Shown one piece after another: positions 18,237 to 26,773 of a stretch of DNA of 64,000 nucleotides. The stretch comes from an uncultured Clostridium sp. (GTDB lineage: Bacteria; Bacillota; Clostridia; Lachnospirales; Lachnospiraceae): assembly GCA_900539185.1 (NCBI GenBank), contig UQBG01000013.1:1-64000 (forward strand). Direction: 5' to 3'. Both the position numbers and the translations under genes were made by a program. How positions within the stretch are numbered: position 1 is the stretch's first letter; each line of letters starts with the position of its first letter. Under the pieces are notes generated by a model. The model was not told the origin of the DNA. It saw only the letters and a list, made by a program, of their open reading frames with translations, and did no database searches.

Positions 18237-19256
18237 TTACTGCCAGTCGTTAATCGTTTCCTTAGCCTCGTCCACTAATACTAAGTGAGAATCCAGATAA
18301 ACCTTCTTCTCATCGATGTTTGTGTCACCGTCTAAGTACTTTACTGCTTCATCGAAAGAGTACTCTGCGATCTGAAGAGGAACCTGACAAGCAACTGCTG
18401 TGAACTCGCCATCTAACAGTGCCTGCTTTCCATCCGGAGATGCATCGATGCTGTATACTCCGATCTCGCCGGTCTTGTTTGCTGCCTTAATCGCTGCTGC
18501 CGCACCTAATGCAGATGGATCGTTGATGCAGAAGAATGCGTCGATATCAGGATTTGCAATGATGATATCTTCTGCTAAGCTCATGGAAGCATCCAGAGCC
18601 GCTTCACCATCCTGCTGTGCTACGATGTTGAACTTGTCCTTGTTGTCTCCAAGACCATCCATGAAACCATTTACACGGTCAACACAGCTCTCGTTTGAAG
18701 GGAAGTCTAAGATTGCAATGTCTGCTCCGTCCGGATAATCCTTTGCCATCTGCTCACCTACCAACTGACCAGCCATATATGCGTTGGTTCCTACGAACAT
18801 GGTTACGAAGTTCTCAATGTCATCATCGATAACTGCGGTGTCTACGTTGAAGATCGGGATGCCTGCATCATGGATCTCAGCCAGACCAGAGGTAATACCT
18901 GCTGAGTCAACCGGGATGATGAATACTGCATCGTATCCGCTGTTTGCTACATCTGATAACTGACTCAACTGCTTGTTCAAGTCGTAATCAGGATCCAGAC
19001 AGGTGTAAGAGATACCATTCTCTGCACACAGCTCACTTAACTTTGCATCAATGGAGCTCTGGAATGTGTTATTCAAAGTGTTTGTACAGAATGCAAAGGA
19101 TAGTCCTGAGCTTGCTTCCTGCGTGTTCTGAACATCATCTCCGCCGGTTGTGTTGCCGGATGTTCCGTTGGATCCGTTAGATCCGCAGCCTGCCAGCATA
19201 CCGACTGCCATACATAAACCAAGTCCTAACGCTACTATTTTTTTCATTTTTCTCAT
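18237..19256 (-). CDS. RbsB-type sugar-binding lipoprotein
   Basis: 339 residues from ATG 19256, selected because AAGGAGG lies 9-10 bases before it. It has a lipoprotein signal peptide with the lipobox M-L-A-G-C (near 21-25), a Gly/Ser/Asn/Thr linker, then a periplasmic-binding-protein type I fold (Peripla_BP_4): a C-T-N-T-L-N-N first strand, F-I-I-P-V-D-S-A-G, V-D-T-A-V, and D-P-S-A-L-G-A-A-A. It captures a sugar at the outer surface for the RbsA/RbsC-type importer. First gene of the operon; promoter at 19301-19328 and palindromic operators further upstream. The ligand is probably a fructose-containing sugar, inferred from GH32 and fructokinase downstream. Confidence 0.93.
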   Translation of the reverse strand: MRKMKKIVALGLGLCMAVGMLAGCGSNGSNGTSGNTTGGDDVQNTQEASSGLSFAFCTNTLNNTFQSSIDAKLSELCAENGISYTCLDPDYDLNKQLSQLSDVANSGYDAVFIIPVDSAGITSGLAEIHDAGIPIFNVDTAVIDDDIENFVTMFVGTNAYMAGQLVGEQMAKDYPDGADIAILDFPSNESCVDRVNGFMDGLGDNKDKFNIVAQQDGEAALDASMSLAEDIIIANPDIDAFFCINDPSALGAAAAIKAANKTGEIGVYSIDASPDGKQALLDGEFTAVACQVPLQIAEYSFDEAVKYLDGDTNIDEKKVYLDSHLVLVDEAKETINDWQ

Positions 19257-19300
19257 ATGTTTTTCCTCCTTGTTACCTTTGTTATGGTATAAGTTCAATC

Positions 19301-19328
19301 ATTCTACAAAGGGAAAGCATTTTGCCAA
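19301..19328 (-). promoter_or_regulatory. Sigma-A-type promoter of the fructoside operon
   Basis: On the minus strand, -35 TTGGCA (19323-19328) and -10 TAGAAT (19301-19306) are separated by 16 bases. The leader to the ATG is about 40 bases. The nearest operator palindrome ends about 21 bases upstream of the -35 box. Confidence 0.6.
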
Positions 19329-19349
19329 AAGCAACTCATAACCGGTTTT

Positions 19350-19359
19350 TTTACGTAAA
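19350..19359. promoter_or_regulatory. Palindromic operator 1 (TTTACGTAAA)
   Basis: A perfect 10-bp palindrome with a central CG, the symmetry expected of LacI-family operators, flanked by T on the left and T on the right. It is the copy nearest the operon promoter. Identical to the copies at 19509 and 19538. Confidence 0.65.
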
Positions 19360-19508
19360 TTTAATGAGTTTCTTTTTCCTTTGTTTGATTGCATCTTACC
19401 GTACTTGTGAAAATATGTCAATATTTATTCTTTTAGTTCTTTATTATTCGTCTTTTTGCACAAATATGGCGTTTCGTTTTGCATTTTTTCTCCCTGGTTT
19501 TCCTGTTT

Positions 19509-19518
19509 TTTACGTAAA
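19509..19518. promoter_or_regulatory. Palindromic operator 2 (TTTACGTAAA)
   Basis: Second identical copy of the palindrome, about 159 bases upstream of operator 1 on the operon's strand. The distance suits DNA looping between distal and promoter-proximal sites. Confidence 0.6.
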
Positions 19519-19537
19519 TATTTGAGTTGTTTTTCTT

Positions 19538-19558
19538 TTTACGTAAATTTTACGTCAG
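19538..19558. promoter_or_regulatory. Palindromic operator 3 plus an adjacent degenerate copy
   Basis: A third perfect TTTACGTAAA copy lies at 19538-19547, followed at 19549-19558 by TTTACGTCAG, an 8/10 match. Their centres are 11 bases apart, one helical turn, so two dimers could bind the same DNA face side by side. Confidence 0.55.
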
Positions 19559-19606
19559 AATGATTTTCATTTGCTGAAGCACTTTTTCACTACAGCAATA
19601 ACATAA

Positions 19607-19649
19607 AAGCAGGGATGTATCATTTATCTGTAACGATACATCCCTGCTT
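19607..19649 (-). terminator. Terminator of the lacI-type gene
   Basis: A perfect 15-bp stem (19607-19621 with 19635-19649) with a 13-base loop, 40 bases after the regulator's stop. On the minus strand the stem is followed by TTATGTTATT, a moderate U-rich stretch. Confidence 0.85.
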
Positions 19650-19688
19650 CCCTTGTGTTTCGGTTTTACTTTTACTCCCGGCTTTGAA

Positions 19689-21698
19689 TCACCGCAGCTT
19701 CTCCGGCATTGTTTCGTGAAAGATATCTCTCCATGCCCGGCGCAACTGTTTTTCTTCTACCACATACGGCTGCACACCTACGTACTTCGGCAGGGTTCCG
19801 CCTACCAGAGACTTTGCTACCACCAGTGCTGCTGCCCGCCCCTGCTCATACGGCCGCTGTGTACTCAGACCTTTTACATAGCCTTCCTCCATGCCATATG
19901 CAATATCCCGATCCAGATCGGTTGTAAAGATTGCAATATCCGGTCTTCCCAACTCCTTCAATGCCCGAATCGCCAGCAATGCCGGCTGATCCCAGCTGAT
20001 ATATAAGGCCTCGATTGAAGGATAGGTTTCGATCATCTCCTTACATACCTGATAGGTATTTTCAATCTGCACAAAGCTCTTGGCTGTCACGATCTCTACA
20101 TTCGGATAATTATCCTGTAATACTTTTTTTGCGGCCAGATCTCTGGATCTGGTTGCTGTAAACATCGCCCCATGAACGATAAATCCTACCTTTGCATCCT
20201 TTCTGCCTTTCAGATACTCTCCCATCATCCGTCCGGTGTTGGTTCCATTTTCCCATTCATTTACGGATACACAGGATACATAGCTGTTCTTGCTCAGATG
20301 TTCCGGCACATTACTTAGGAATACCAGCTTCGAAACCTTCGATAATGCCTGGAACTTTTCAGCCGTTTCCTTATCATCCGTCGGCACCGCTATCACTGCA
20401 TCCGGCTTCTGGATCCGCAGACTGTCAAGCTGTGTATTCTGCAATTCGGGGTCAAAGTGTGCATCCATGACCGACACCACATCGATGCCATAACGCCCAA
20501 GCTCATCCCGGACACCTTTTTCATGCAGTTCCGCCCATGCGGTTCCGGTATAATGGAAGGATATAGCCACCTGATAATGTCCGTTTCGAAGCTGTTGCTT
20601 TTCCTCTGCACTCAGGATAATGCTATCCGGTGATACCGCAGTTTCCCCGTATGGTCCGTTTTCCAGCATCTTAGTGGACTGGCGGATAATCAGTTCAATA
20701 TCTGCATATCCATTCTCCGTAATTGCCTTTCCCACATTTATCTTTTCAAACAGGATCGCTGTTGCCTGTCGGCACAGCCCCTTTACATCCCGCTTCAGAA
20801 CCGTAAGCGGCGGATAGGTCAGTTCATTCCAGCCATCATCTCCAAATCCGACGACCGAGATCTCATCCGGGTATTTCATACCCATATCCCGGATCGTTTT
20901 CATCAGATATAAGGTCAGCCGGTTTCCGCTCGCCATCACGGCGGTCGGCATAATCCGATTCAGTGCCCGCTGGATCACGATCCGGCTTCGATCTTCATTT
21001 TTCACAGGGACATCCTCGATATTCGCATCGTTTACGTTAATATTGTGATGTTCGATTGCCTGTAGGAAACCTTTGGTTCGTTCCTCTCGCGTTGTGCTCT
21101 GAGAAGCCTCACGGAGGAATAATATATTTCGATGTCCGCTTTTCAATAAGTATTCTGTTCCGTTATAAATACCCTCACGATCCCGAAACTCTACTGCATC
21201 AATTCCATTCCCCAACAGATTCCGCTCGACACACACAAACGGAATCCCGGAATCAATCAGCTGCTTATAGTCGTGTGGCGAGTCACTGACCGGTGCCAGC
21301 AGGATCCCGGCTACCTTACGTTCTGCGATCAGACTCTCCAGAACCCGGCTTTCTTCCTCTTTATCGCCTCCGGTGATCGTAACATAGAACTGATACCCCT
21401 GATCGATGATCTGCCCGCGCAGCTCTGTTATCATATCTCGGTACATACTGCTACTGATATTCGGGAAGATGGCAACGATTATGGAGGAACGCCCTGCACG
21501 CAGTTTACGTTCCTTTCCCTTCAACTTCTCTGAATACCCGGTTTCTTCTATTATCTGTTCGATCCGTTCAACCAACTCCGGGCGCACATACCGTGTGCGA
21601 TTGATCACATGCGAAACTGTCGCGATGGAGACTCCCGCCATATCTGCTATCTGTTGAATCGTAACCTTCTTTTGTGCCACAAGCATCTTCCTTCCCAT
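19689..21698 (-). CDS. Double-length LacI-family regulator with two periplasmic-binding-protein domains
   Basis: 669 residues, about twice the usual 330. Residues 12-60 form the LacI helix-turn-helix (T-I-Q-Q-I-A-D-M-A-G-V-S-I-A-T-V-S) and hinge helix. Residues about 70-345 are the normal LacI/PurR sensor, including V-V-G-F-G-D-D and P-P-L-T-V-L-K. Residues about 355-660 form a second type I binding-protein fold resembling an RbsB/Peripla_BP_4 protein (A-V-I-A-V-P-T-D, a D-Q-P-A-L segment, I-F-T-T-D-L-D-R). The regulator could thus read two ligands. No signal peptide or membrane segment, so it is cytosolic. It lies upstream of the fructoside operon with TTTACGTAAA palindromes between. Start ATG 21698 with AGGA; ATG 21686 is an alternative. 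Confidence 0.9.
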   Translation of the reverse strand: MGRKMLVAQKKVTIQQIADMAGVSIATVSHVINRTRYVRPELVERIEQIIEETGYSEKLKGKERKLRAGRSSIIVAIFPNISSSMYRDMITELRGQIIDQGYQFYVTITGGDKEEESRVLESLIAERKVAGILLAPVSDSPHDYKQLIDSGIPFVCVERNLLGNGIDAVEFRDREGIYNGTEYLLKSGHRNILFLREASQSTTREERTKGFLQAIEHHNINVNDANIEDVPVKNEDRSRIVIQRALNRIMPTAVMASGNRLTLYLMKTIRDMGMKYPDEISVVGFGDDGWNELTYPPLTVLKRDVKGLCRQATAILFEKINVGKAITENGYADIELIIRQSTKMLENGPYGETAVSPDSIILSAEEKQQLRNGHYQVAISFHYTGTAWAELHEKGVRDELGRYGIDVVSVMDAHFDPELQNTQLDSLRIQKPDAVIAVPTDDKETAEKFQALSKVSKLVFLSNVPEHLSKNSYVSCVSVNEWENGTNTGRMMGEYLKGRKDAKVGFIVHGAMFTATRSRDLAAKKVLQDNYPNVEIVTAKSFVQIENTYQVCKEMIETYPSIEALYISWDQPALLAIRALKELGRPDIAIFTTDLDRDIAYGMEEGYVKGLSTQRPYEQGRAAALVVAKSLVGGTLPKYVGVQPYVVEEKQLRRAWRDIFHETMPEKLR

Positions 21699-21728
21699 TT
21701 GTTTTCCTGCGTTTATTATAGAGGGTTC

Positions 21729-24392
21729 TTATGACAGAATCAACACTCGGCTTCCGGTCTTTCCCGCACGAACCTCCAGACGATTCAGAATCGTCTCCTT
21801 CAGTCGCTCGTGGTGTGAGATTAAAACTACCAGTCCCTGATTCTGCTGAACATGCTGCAGTACCTCCAGTGCATCCCGTATAGACTCTTCGTCCAGAGTG
21901 CCAAAGCCCTCATCGATAAACATGGCTCCCAGCCGATGGCTTCCCTGTGCCTGCACCACCGTTGTCAAACCGATCGCCAGACACAGAGATGCCAGAAACC
22001 GTTCGCCTCCCGACAGAGTATTCACGCTTCGTCTTTCATTTGTCCTGCTGTCATATACACCCAGTTCCAGTCCTTTTTTATGTGCGGTTCCTGCTGTTTC
22101 ATCCATACGGTAAAGCTGATATCGACCGCCATGAACCAGCCGAAGCAGCCGATTTGCCTCTACCGTAATATAGCTCAGCATAACTCCCAGTACATATCTC
22201 TGGAGTCCGATTCCGGTATCGCCCCTTAACCGCTTTGCAAACACCAGATTGGCTTCTGCGAGCTGCCGCTCTTTTATGCAGGCTGCCTCCTGCCTTCGAA
22301 GCTCCTCTGCTTCTGTTTGCGCCTTCTTCTGCTCCTGCTCTTCAATCGTCTGCTGTCTCTGCATTGCCTCCAGGTGCAGTTTCATCTGATCCAGCGTCCT
22401 TTTTTCCTCCTGTATATCCGGCTTCTGTATCTGCTCCAAGGATCGCTTCTGTTCCTCATACGCCTGTTGAGTCGTCCGCAGTTCCGTCTGATAACGTGTA
22501 ATCTCCTGTACGACCTTCTCCTGCTCCTCCCGATCCCTCAGGCAGCTTCGAAACGCTTCTTCCTCCCGGAACGCCGACTGCCCAAAGGCCTGCTGCCAAC
22601 GCTGCTCTGTCTGTTCATATCGGAGCTGTTGTTCCTGATACTGCTGTACTATAGTTGTTAATACCCCTACAACGGTATCTCTCCGTTCTCTGGCCTGCTG
22701 TTCCTGCCGCTGCAGCTCCTGCTGTTCCTGTTCATAATCTTCCTGTTGCTTTTTAAGCAGACGGATTCTGGCATCCAGTTCCTCCAGTGTCTGAATGTCT
22801 GCCAGCTTCTGCTTCTTCAGTTCATCATATTCCGCCTGTACCTTTTCCAGCCTGCGTCTCTGTTCCTCACACTGTTCCTTTGCTTCTCTTTGCAGACATT
22901 CCTGCTCCTGTAGCTGCTTTCTTAACTGCCGCTCCTTCGCCTCTGCCTGATCCTTCTTCGCCTCCAGCGCCTCCAGCTCCATCTCTGTCACAGATGCCCC
23001 TTCACCGGTTGCCGGCTTCGGATGGCTTGTACTGCCACATACCGGACAAGGAACGCCCTCCTCCAGTTTCTCTGCCAGTACCACACCGATCCCCTGCAGA
23101 TATCGTTTCTGCGCTCCCGTAAATACTGCTGCCGCTTCACCGGCTGCTGTATATGCCAGATTATAATTCTCCACATTCTTCTGATAGGCAGTTTCTTTTT
23201 TCTGATGCTCTGCTTCCAGCCGCTTTGTAATGGTTTCCTGTTCCCAAAGTACCTGTTGCCGCTCCTCTAACCGCTGATAGCTGTCTCTCCGCGACCGGCA
23301 GACGGACAGTTCTTCTGTGAGCCCAGTCATAGTCTCTGCCTGCCGTTCATGAACCTCCCACTGCTTCTGAACCTTCAAAAGCTCCTGCTCGGCCCGCTTC
23401 TGATCTGCTTCCTTTGCGTTCTTTTCGGCCTGTAGCTGATCTCGCTTTTTCTCTGCGTCTTTCCGATTCTGATAGTCCTCCCGGAGACTATCTGCCTCCC
23501 GCATCTGCTGAAGCCGCTGCTTTTCGCCGACGATCCAATCTGCCTGTGCCTCCAGCTTTTCGATCTGCTCCTGATACCGTTCCAACTGTCGATACTTTTC
23601 AACAACTGCCAGCCCGGCCTGATAACTCTCCTCTTTTTCCCGATAAGCAGTCTCCACCTGTACGCGTTCCTGCTGCAGCCGATCCAGCCGCTGTGTCCGC
23701 TGTTGAATCTGCTCATCCAATGCTTCTACCGTATCACAGCCCTGCTGCTCCAGCCGGAAGCGTATCATTTCCTCTCTCCGGTGCAGTTCCCGGCTCTGTT
23801 CATTTGCCGCCTCATACACCCGGTCGGTAATGGCCTTCCACCGTTCCGCCTGAAAAAGACTTTCCAGTATCGCCTGCTTGTTGGCTGAATCTGATACCAG
23901 AAGCTGCTCGAACTTTCCCTGAGGAAGCATGATTACCTGTCGAAACTGATCGCAGGTCAGTCCCAGAATCTGCTCTGCCTGTTCATTGACCGCATTCTTC
24001 TTCGGATTTGCCAGAAGCGGCACGTAGCCGTCATCTTTCCATATCTTACAGTCCTGCTCTTCGATCAGGTTCTTCCTCGGCACCCGGATCGACCGTTCGA
24101 AGCGATAGCGGTTTCCCCCAGCTTCAAATACATATGCCAGCTTTGTGATATCTGTGCTTCCTGCCAGCTTGCAACGCATGGCGGCAAACTCTCCGCGACC
24201 GCCATCCTTCGCCCTGCCACCACTGGCTTCACCGTATAGTGCACAGCAGATGCCATCCAGAATCGTTGTTTTTCCGACGCCGGTATCTCCGCTGATCAGA
24301 AGAATCCCGTTTTTCTCCAGCCGCTCGAAGTCTATGGACTGCGGCTCCATATAGGGACCAAAGCACTGAAATTCCAATAATATCGGTCTCAC
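21729..24392 (-). CDS. sbcC: SbcC, SMC-like exonuclease subunit
   Basis: 887 residues: N-terminal ATPase half (G-D-T-G-V-G-K-T-T, near 36), a long coiled coil rich in E/Q/R, a zinc hook C-P-V-C-G (near 451) at the turn, a second coiled coil, then the C-terminal ATPase half with signature S-G-G-E-R-F-L-A-S-L (near 794) and Walker B-like F-I-D-E-G-F-G-T-L-D. With SbcD it forms the bacterial Mre11-Rad50 complex, which cuts hairpins and cleans blocked DNA ends. Its ATG overlaps the sbcD stop (ATGA). Confidence 0.95.
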   Translation of the reverse strand: MRPILLEFQCFGPYMEPQSIDFERLEKNGILLISGDTGVGKTTILDGICCALYGEASGGRAKDGGRGEFAAMRCKLAGSTDITKLAYVFEAGGNRYRFERSIRVPRKNLIEEQDCKIWKDDGYVPLLANPKKNAVNEQAEQILGLTCDQFRQVIMLPQGKFEQLLVSDSANKQAILESLFQAERWKAITDRVYEAANEQSRELHRREEMIRFRLEQQGCDTVEALDEQIQQRTQRLDRLQQERVQVETAYREKEESYQAGLAVVEKYRQLERYQEQIEKLEAQADWIVGEKQRLQQMREADSLREDYQNRKDAEKKRDQLQAEKNAKEADQKRAEQELLKVQKQWEVHERQAETMTGLTEELSVCRSRRDSYQRLEERQQVLWEQETITKRLEAEHQKKETAYQKNVENYNLAYTAAGEAAAVFTGAQKRYLQGIGVVLAEKLEEGVPCPVCGSTSHPKPATGEGASVTEMELEALEAKKDQAEAKERQLRKQLQEQECLQREAKEQCEEQRRRLEKVQAEYDELKKQKLADIQTLEELDARIRLLKKQQEDYEQEQQELQRQEQQARERRDTVVGVLTTIVQQYQEQQLRYEQTEQRWQQAFGQSAFREEEAFRSCLRDREEQEKVVQEITRYQTELRTTQQAYEEQKRSLEQIQKPDIQEEKRTLDQMKLHLEAMQRQQTIEEQEQKKAQTEAEELRRQEAACIKERQLAEANLVFAKRLRGDTGIGLQRYVLGVMLSYITVEANRLLRLVHGGRYQLYRMDETAGTAHKKGLELGVYDSRTNERRSVNTLSGGERFLASLCLAIGLTTVVQAQGSHRLGAMFIDEGFGTLDEESIRDALEVLQHVQQNQGLVVLISHHERLKETILNRLEVRAGKTGSRVLILS

Positions 24393-25516
24393 TGCTTCTT
24401 CACCTCCTCCTCGATCGCACGCATCGCCGCCTCAAATAGCTGTATCTGTTCGGCTGTCGGCTCCTCTGCAAAGGTTTCCCTCATATATTTTTTCATGATA
24501 TCCTGCTCATCCAGCTTCCCCAGTTCTTCCATGGTGATTCCGCCACCGGCAGTCACCAGCTCCGCATCTTTTCCATTGATCTCCAGCAGATACGGAAAGA
24601 TCGTCTGAAGTTCCCGGATCAGATCCAAGGTTGCATAACGGTCTGTAATCGTTAACTTCAGATAATCATTACGAATATCCTCTCGCTGTACCACATCGTC
24701 GTAGGCTCCGATTACACTCCTTCGATCATGCTTCGGCCGGATCGGGATGATCGTCTGCTGCATCGTAGCCGTATCCAGGATCGTCACACTCTTTTCCTGT
24801 GTTTCCTCCGCACCGAAGGAATATTTTAACGGTGTTCCGGAGTACCGGACCTGTTCCGTAATGCTCTGCGGTTTATGAATGTGTCCCAATGCCACATAAT
24901 CAAAGCCGGCAAATACGTCTTTTGAGATCGCTGTTGCCTGTCCGACTCTGGCGGAGCGATCGGAATCGGACAATGCTGCTCCTACTACAAAGGCATGTGC
25001 CATGACTATATTCCGCTTTCCGGTATCCATATGGGTACGGATATCCTCGCACACGATCCGCATCGCATCCTCCTCTGAATGAATCTCCTCCTGCCGTTCC
25101 GGATACAGTGCCACCACCTCATCCTTATGAAAGAACGGTATCGGGTAGACATCAACATCCTCAAAGGATACCGGCCGGATCCCGCGCGAAAGCCTGCCGG
25201 AAATGAACAGTCCTGCCCGCTTTAACAGTTCACTACAGGATGCCAGCCGCTCCGCACCGTCATGGTTTCCGGCAATCACGATACAGGTCACATGCAGATC
25301 CATACACAGTCTGGTCATGACATGATTATACAGCTCGATGGCATCTGCATTGGATACGCTGCTGTCATAAACATCGCCCGCGCACAGCACCGCCGTCACC
25401 TGTTCTCTTTGTATAATGGAATATAGCTGATCGAAGAAGTCCCTTTGATCCTCCAGAAATGACATCTGGCCTGCTGCCATACCCAGATGCCAATCCGATG
25501 TATGTAATAGTTTCAT
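24389..25516 (-). CDS. sbcD: SbcD, Mre11-like nuclease subunit
   Basis: 375 residues from ATG 25516, which follows AGGGGGAA; a further upstream start at 25543 would overlap the preceding gene and move the conserved N-terminus MKLLHTSDWHLG inward. Metallophosphoesterase motifs are complete: D8/H10 in S-D-W-H-L-G, A-G-D-V-Y-D, G-N-H-D-G, M-A-H-A, L-G-H-I-H. The C-terminal part (about 275-375) is the SbcC-binding and capping region. It overlaps sbcC by four bases, so the two subunits are co-translated. Confidence 0.95.
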   Translation of the reverse strand: MKLLHTSDWHLGMAAGQMSFLEDQRDFFDQLYSIIQREQVTAVLCAGDVYDSSVSNADAIELYNHVMTRLCMDLHVTCIVIAGNHDGAERLASCSELLKRAGLFISGRLSRGIRPVSFEDVDVYPIPFFHKDEVVALYPERQEEIHSEEDAMRIVCEDIRTHMDTGKRNIVMAHAFVVGAALSDSDRSARVGQATAISKDVFAGFDYVALGHIHKPQSITEQVRYSGTPLKYSFGAEETQEKSVTILDTATMQQTIIPIRPKHDRRSVIGAYDDVVQREDIRNDYLKLTITDRYATLDLIRELQTIFPYLLEINGKDAELVTAGGGITMEELGKLDEQDIMKKYMRETFAEEPTAEQIQLFEAAMRAIEEEVKKQ

Positions 25517-25530
25517 TTCCGTTCCCCCTG

Positions 25531-25950
25531 TTATATGCCACAAAGAATCCCAATTAATTTTTTATCCAGCATTAGGGTTCGGTTCCACGGATTCAGGATT
25601 ACGCCGTTTATCTCCGGCACCTGAAGTGCTGATGCAAATAGCTGATCTATATTCACCAGAAAAGTGGACTTTACGCTATCGGCACCCTTTAGTTCTTCTT
25701 CAAAGCCGGTAAACGCCACCCACCACACAGTACCGTCCGATGTCTGTGCTGTCTGCAGATGGATCTGTCCATCTGCTCCGGGTGGTTCGATTGCCAGAAT
25801 GAACTGTCCCTGTTCTTTCATTCTTCTTCGAATCACGGTCAATGTATGTGCCAGAGCTTCCTCGGATGGTTCCTGCTGTAGCCCCGCAATGGCTGCTTCT
25901 ATTTTTTCATTTCCCTGAAGACCGGGATCCTGCTTGATCTCTTTACCCAT
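25531..25950 (-). CDS. SseB-family protein
   Basis: 139 residues, cytosolic. The core (about 45-135) has the SseB-like alternating strands, with V-W-W-V-A-F-T-G-F near residue 75 and the typical closing I-N-P-W-N-R strand-turn (G-V-I-L-N-P-W-N). SseB proteins were first named for enhanced serine sensitivity in E. coli and often appear as adaptor or immunity-like domains. The gene precedes sbcD by 14 bases and shares its direction, so it is the first gene of a three-gene unit with sbcDC; a functional link to DNA repair is not established. Confidence 0.75.
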   Translation of the reverse strand: MGKEIKQDPGLQGNEKIEAAIAGLQQEPSEEALAHTLTVIRRRMKEQGQFILAIEPPGADGQIHLQTAQTSDGTVWWVAFTGFEEELKGADSVKSTFLVNIDQLFASALQVPEINGVILNPWNRTLMLDKKLIGILCGI

Positions 25951-26047
25951 AGCTTTCGGTTCTCCTTGTATATCAAAACTGCTTTTATTATACTATTCGA
26001 TCCCATCGTCTGTAAACCATTTACGCAGACGTAAAACGCTGACATGA

Positions 26048-26084
26048 AGTATCCCCTGCCTACATACATTGTAAGCAGGGATAC
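26048..26084 (-). terminator. Hairpin after the four-helix protein gene
   Basis: Arms GTATCCCCTGCCTAC (26049-26063) and GTAAGCAGGGATAC (about 26071-26084) pair with one bulge, directly after the stop at 26087. No U-run follows on the minus strand, so termination strength is uncertain. Confidence 0.5.
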
Positions 26085-26086
26085 AA

Positions 26087-26527
26087 CTACAGAAATGACC
26101 GGATATCTACTGTAAGCTGCTCTTCCAAATTGATCAGCCTCTTTGCAATATCCTTTGTTCTGTTATCGGCTGCCTCATATTGATTCAGATATTTGTGCAG
26201 GGACTTCACTCCCATATTACAACCATCCGTCATCAGATCTGCTATCGTCTGATCGGATTCATTCATGACCAGCTTCGCATTCGTCTTTACCCAGGACATA
26301 CTTTTGGCAATCGGATTCGGATCCTTCCCTTCATCATGGCATGCACGCAGTTCTTTCTGGATCTCATCCTTCAGCTTCTCATGCTTGTCTCTGCACTGAG
26401 TGAGCAGCTTCCGAAAGGTGTCATCATCTACATATTCCAGCACCTCATTGATGGAAGATACCCCCATCTTAATCCCGGCATCACATTCCCGTAGCAGCTT
26501 AATGGTATCTGTTTCTGCCATCTTCAT
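26087..26527 (-). CDS. Helical-bundle protein of unknown function (DUF2383-like look)
   Basis: 146 residues, soluble, predicted as four helices. The start ATG 26527 follows AAGGGAG. A repeated pattern of G-V-S-S-I-N-E near residue 22 and G-V-K-S-L-H-K-Y near 107 suggests two related helical hairpins. The charged, cysteine-poor sequence recalls PA2169/DUF2383 four-helix-bundle proteins linked to stress, but I cannot confirm the family. It is monocistronic between bsh and the sseB-sbcDC unit. Confidence 0.6.
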   Translation of the reverse strand: MKMAETDTIKLLRECDAGIKMGVSSINEVLEYVDDDTFRKLLTQCRDKHEKLKDEIQKELRACHDEGKDPNPIAKSMSWVKTNAKLVMNESDQTIADLMTDGCNMGVKSLHKYLNQYEAADNRTKDIAKRLINLEEQLTVDIRSFL

Positions 26528-26773
26528 ATTCTCCCTTCCTTTTTGAACTTAGTATGTGTTCAGAGTGCTGTATTTTATGCACGGATTCCTGCTTCAATCG
26601 ACAGCCACTGCATGTCACGCAAAAAAGAGACGATGTCGCCGATCCGAATGATCTGGCATATATCGCCTCCTTAAATAAAAAGTAATCACGAACCCTCATA
26701 TGGTGTATAGACTACCGGATCATTCAGCCTGCTGGGATTTGTCCAGACTTCATTTCGAAACGGCTTATAAAAT

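Larger units (their letters stand above)
19257..19688. other. 432-base regulatory gap between lacI and the fructoside operon
   Basis: No gene is visible here. Going down in coordinate, the gap holds the regulator's terminator (19607-19649), a cluster of two full and one degenerate ACGT palindromes (19509-19558), a third full palindrome (19350-19359) and the sigma-A-type promoter (19301-19328) of the binding-protein operon. The base composition is very AT-rich, with T-tracts on the plus strand at 19381-19560. Confidence 0.7.

Noticed and set aside
22235..23830. Several plus-strand open frames opposite sbcC
   Set aside because: Low-complexity Leu/Pro/Ser translations that mirror the Glu/Gln-rich coiled-coil codons of sbcC; no RBS or family signal.
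26020..26035. TTTACG-CAGA-CGTAAA dyad, similar to the LacI palindrome half-sites
   Set aside because: Half-sites are separated by four extra bases, unlike the three exact palindromes, and the site is near sseB, unrelated to sugar use.
26615..26659. A 14-codon minus-strand ORF with a strong GGAGG element upstream
   Set aside because: The SD-like element is good, but the product is too short and shows no pattern; it could be a leader peptide or chance. Not enough support to annotate.
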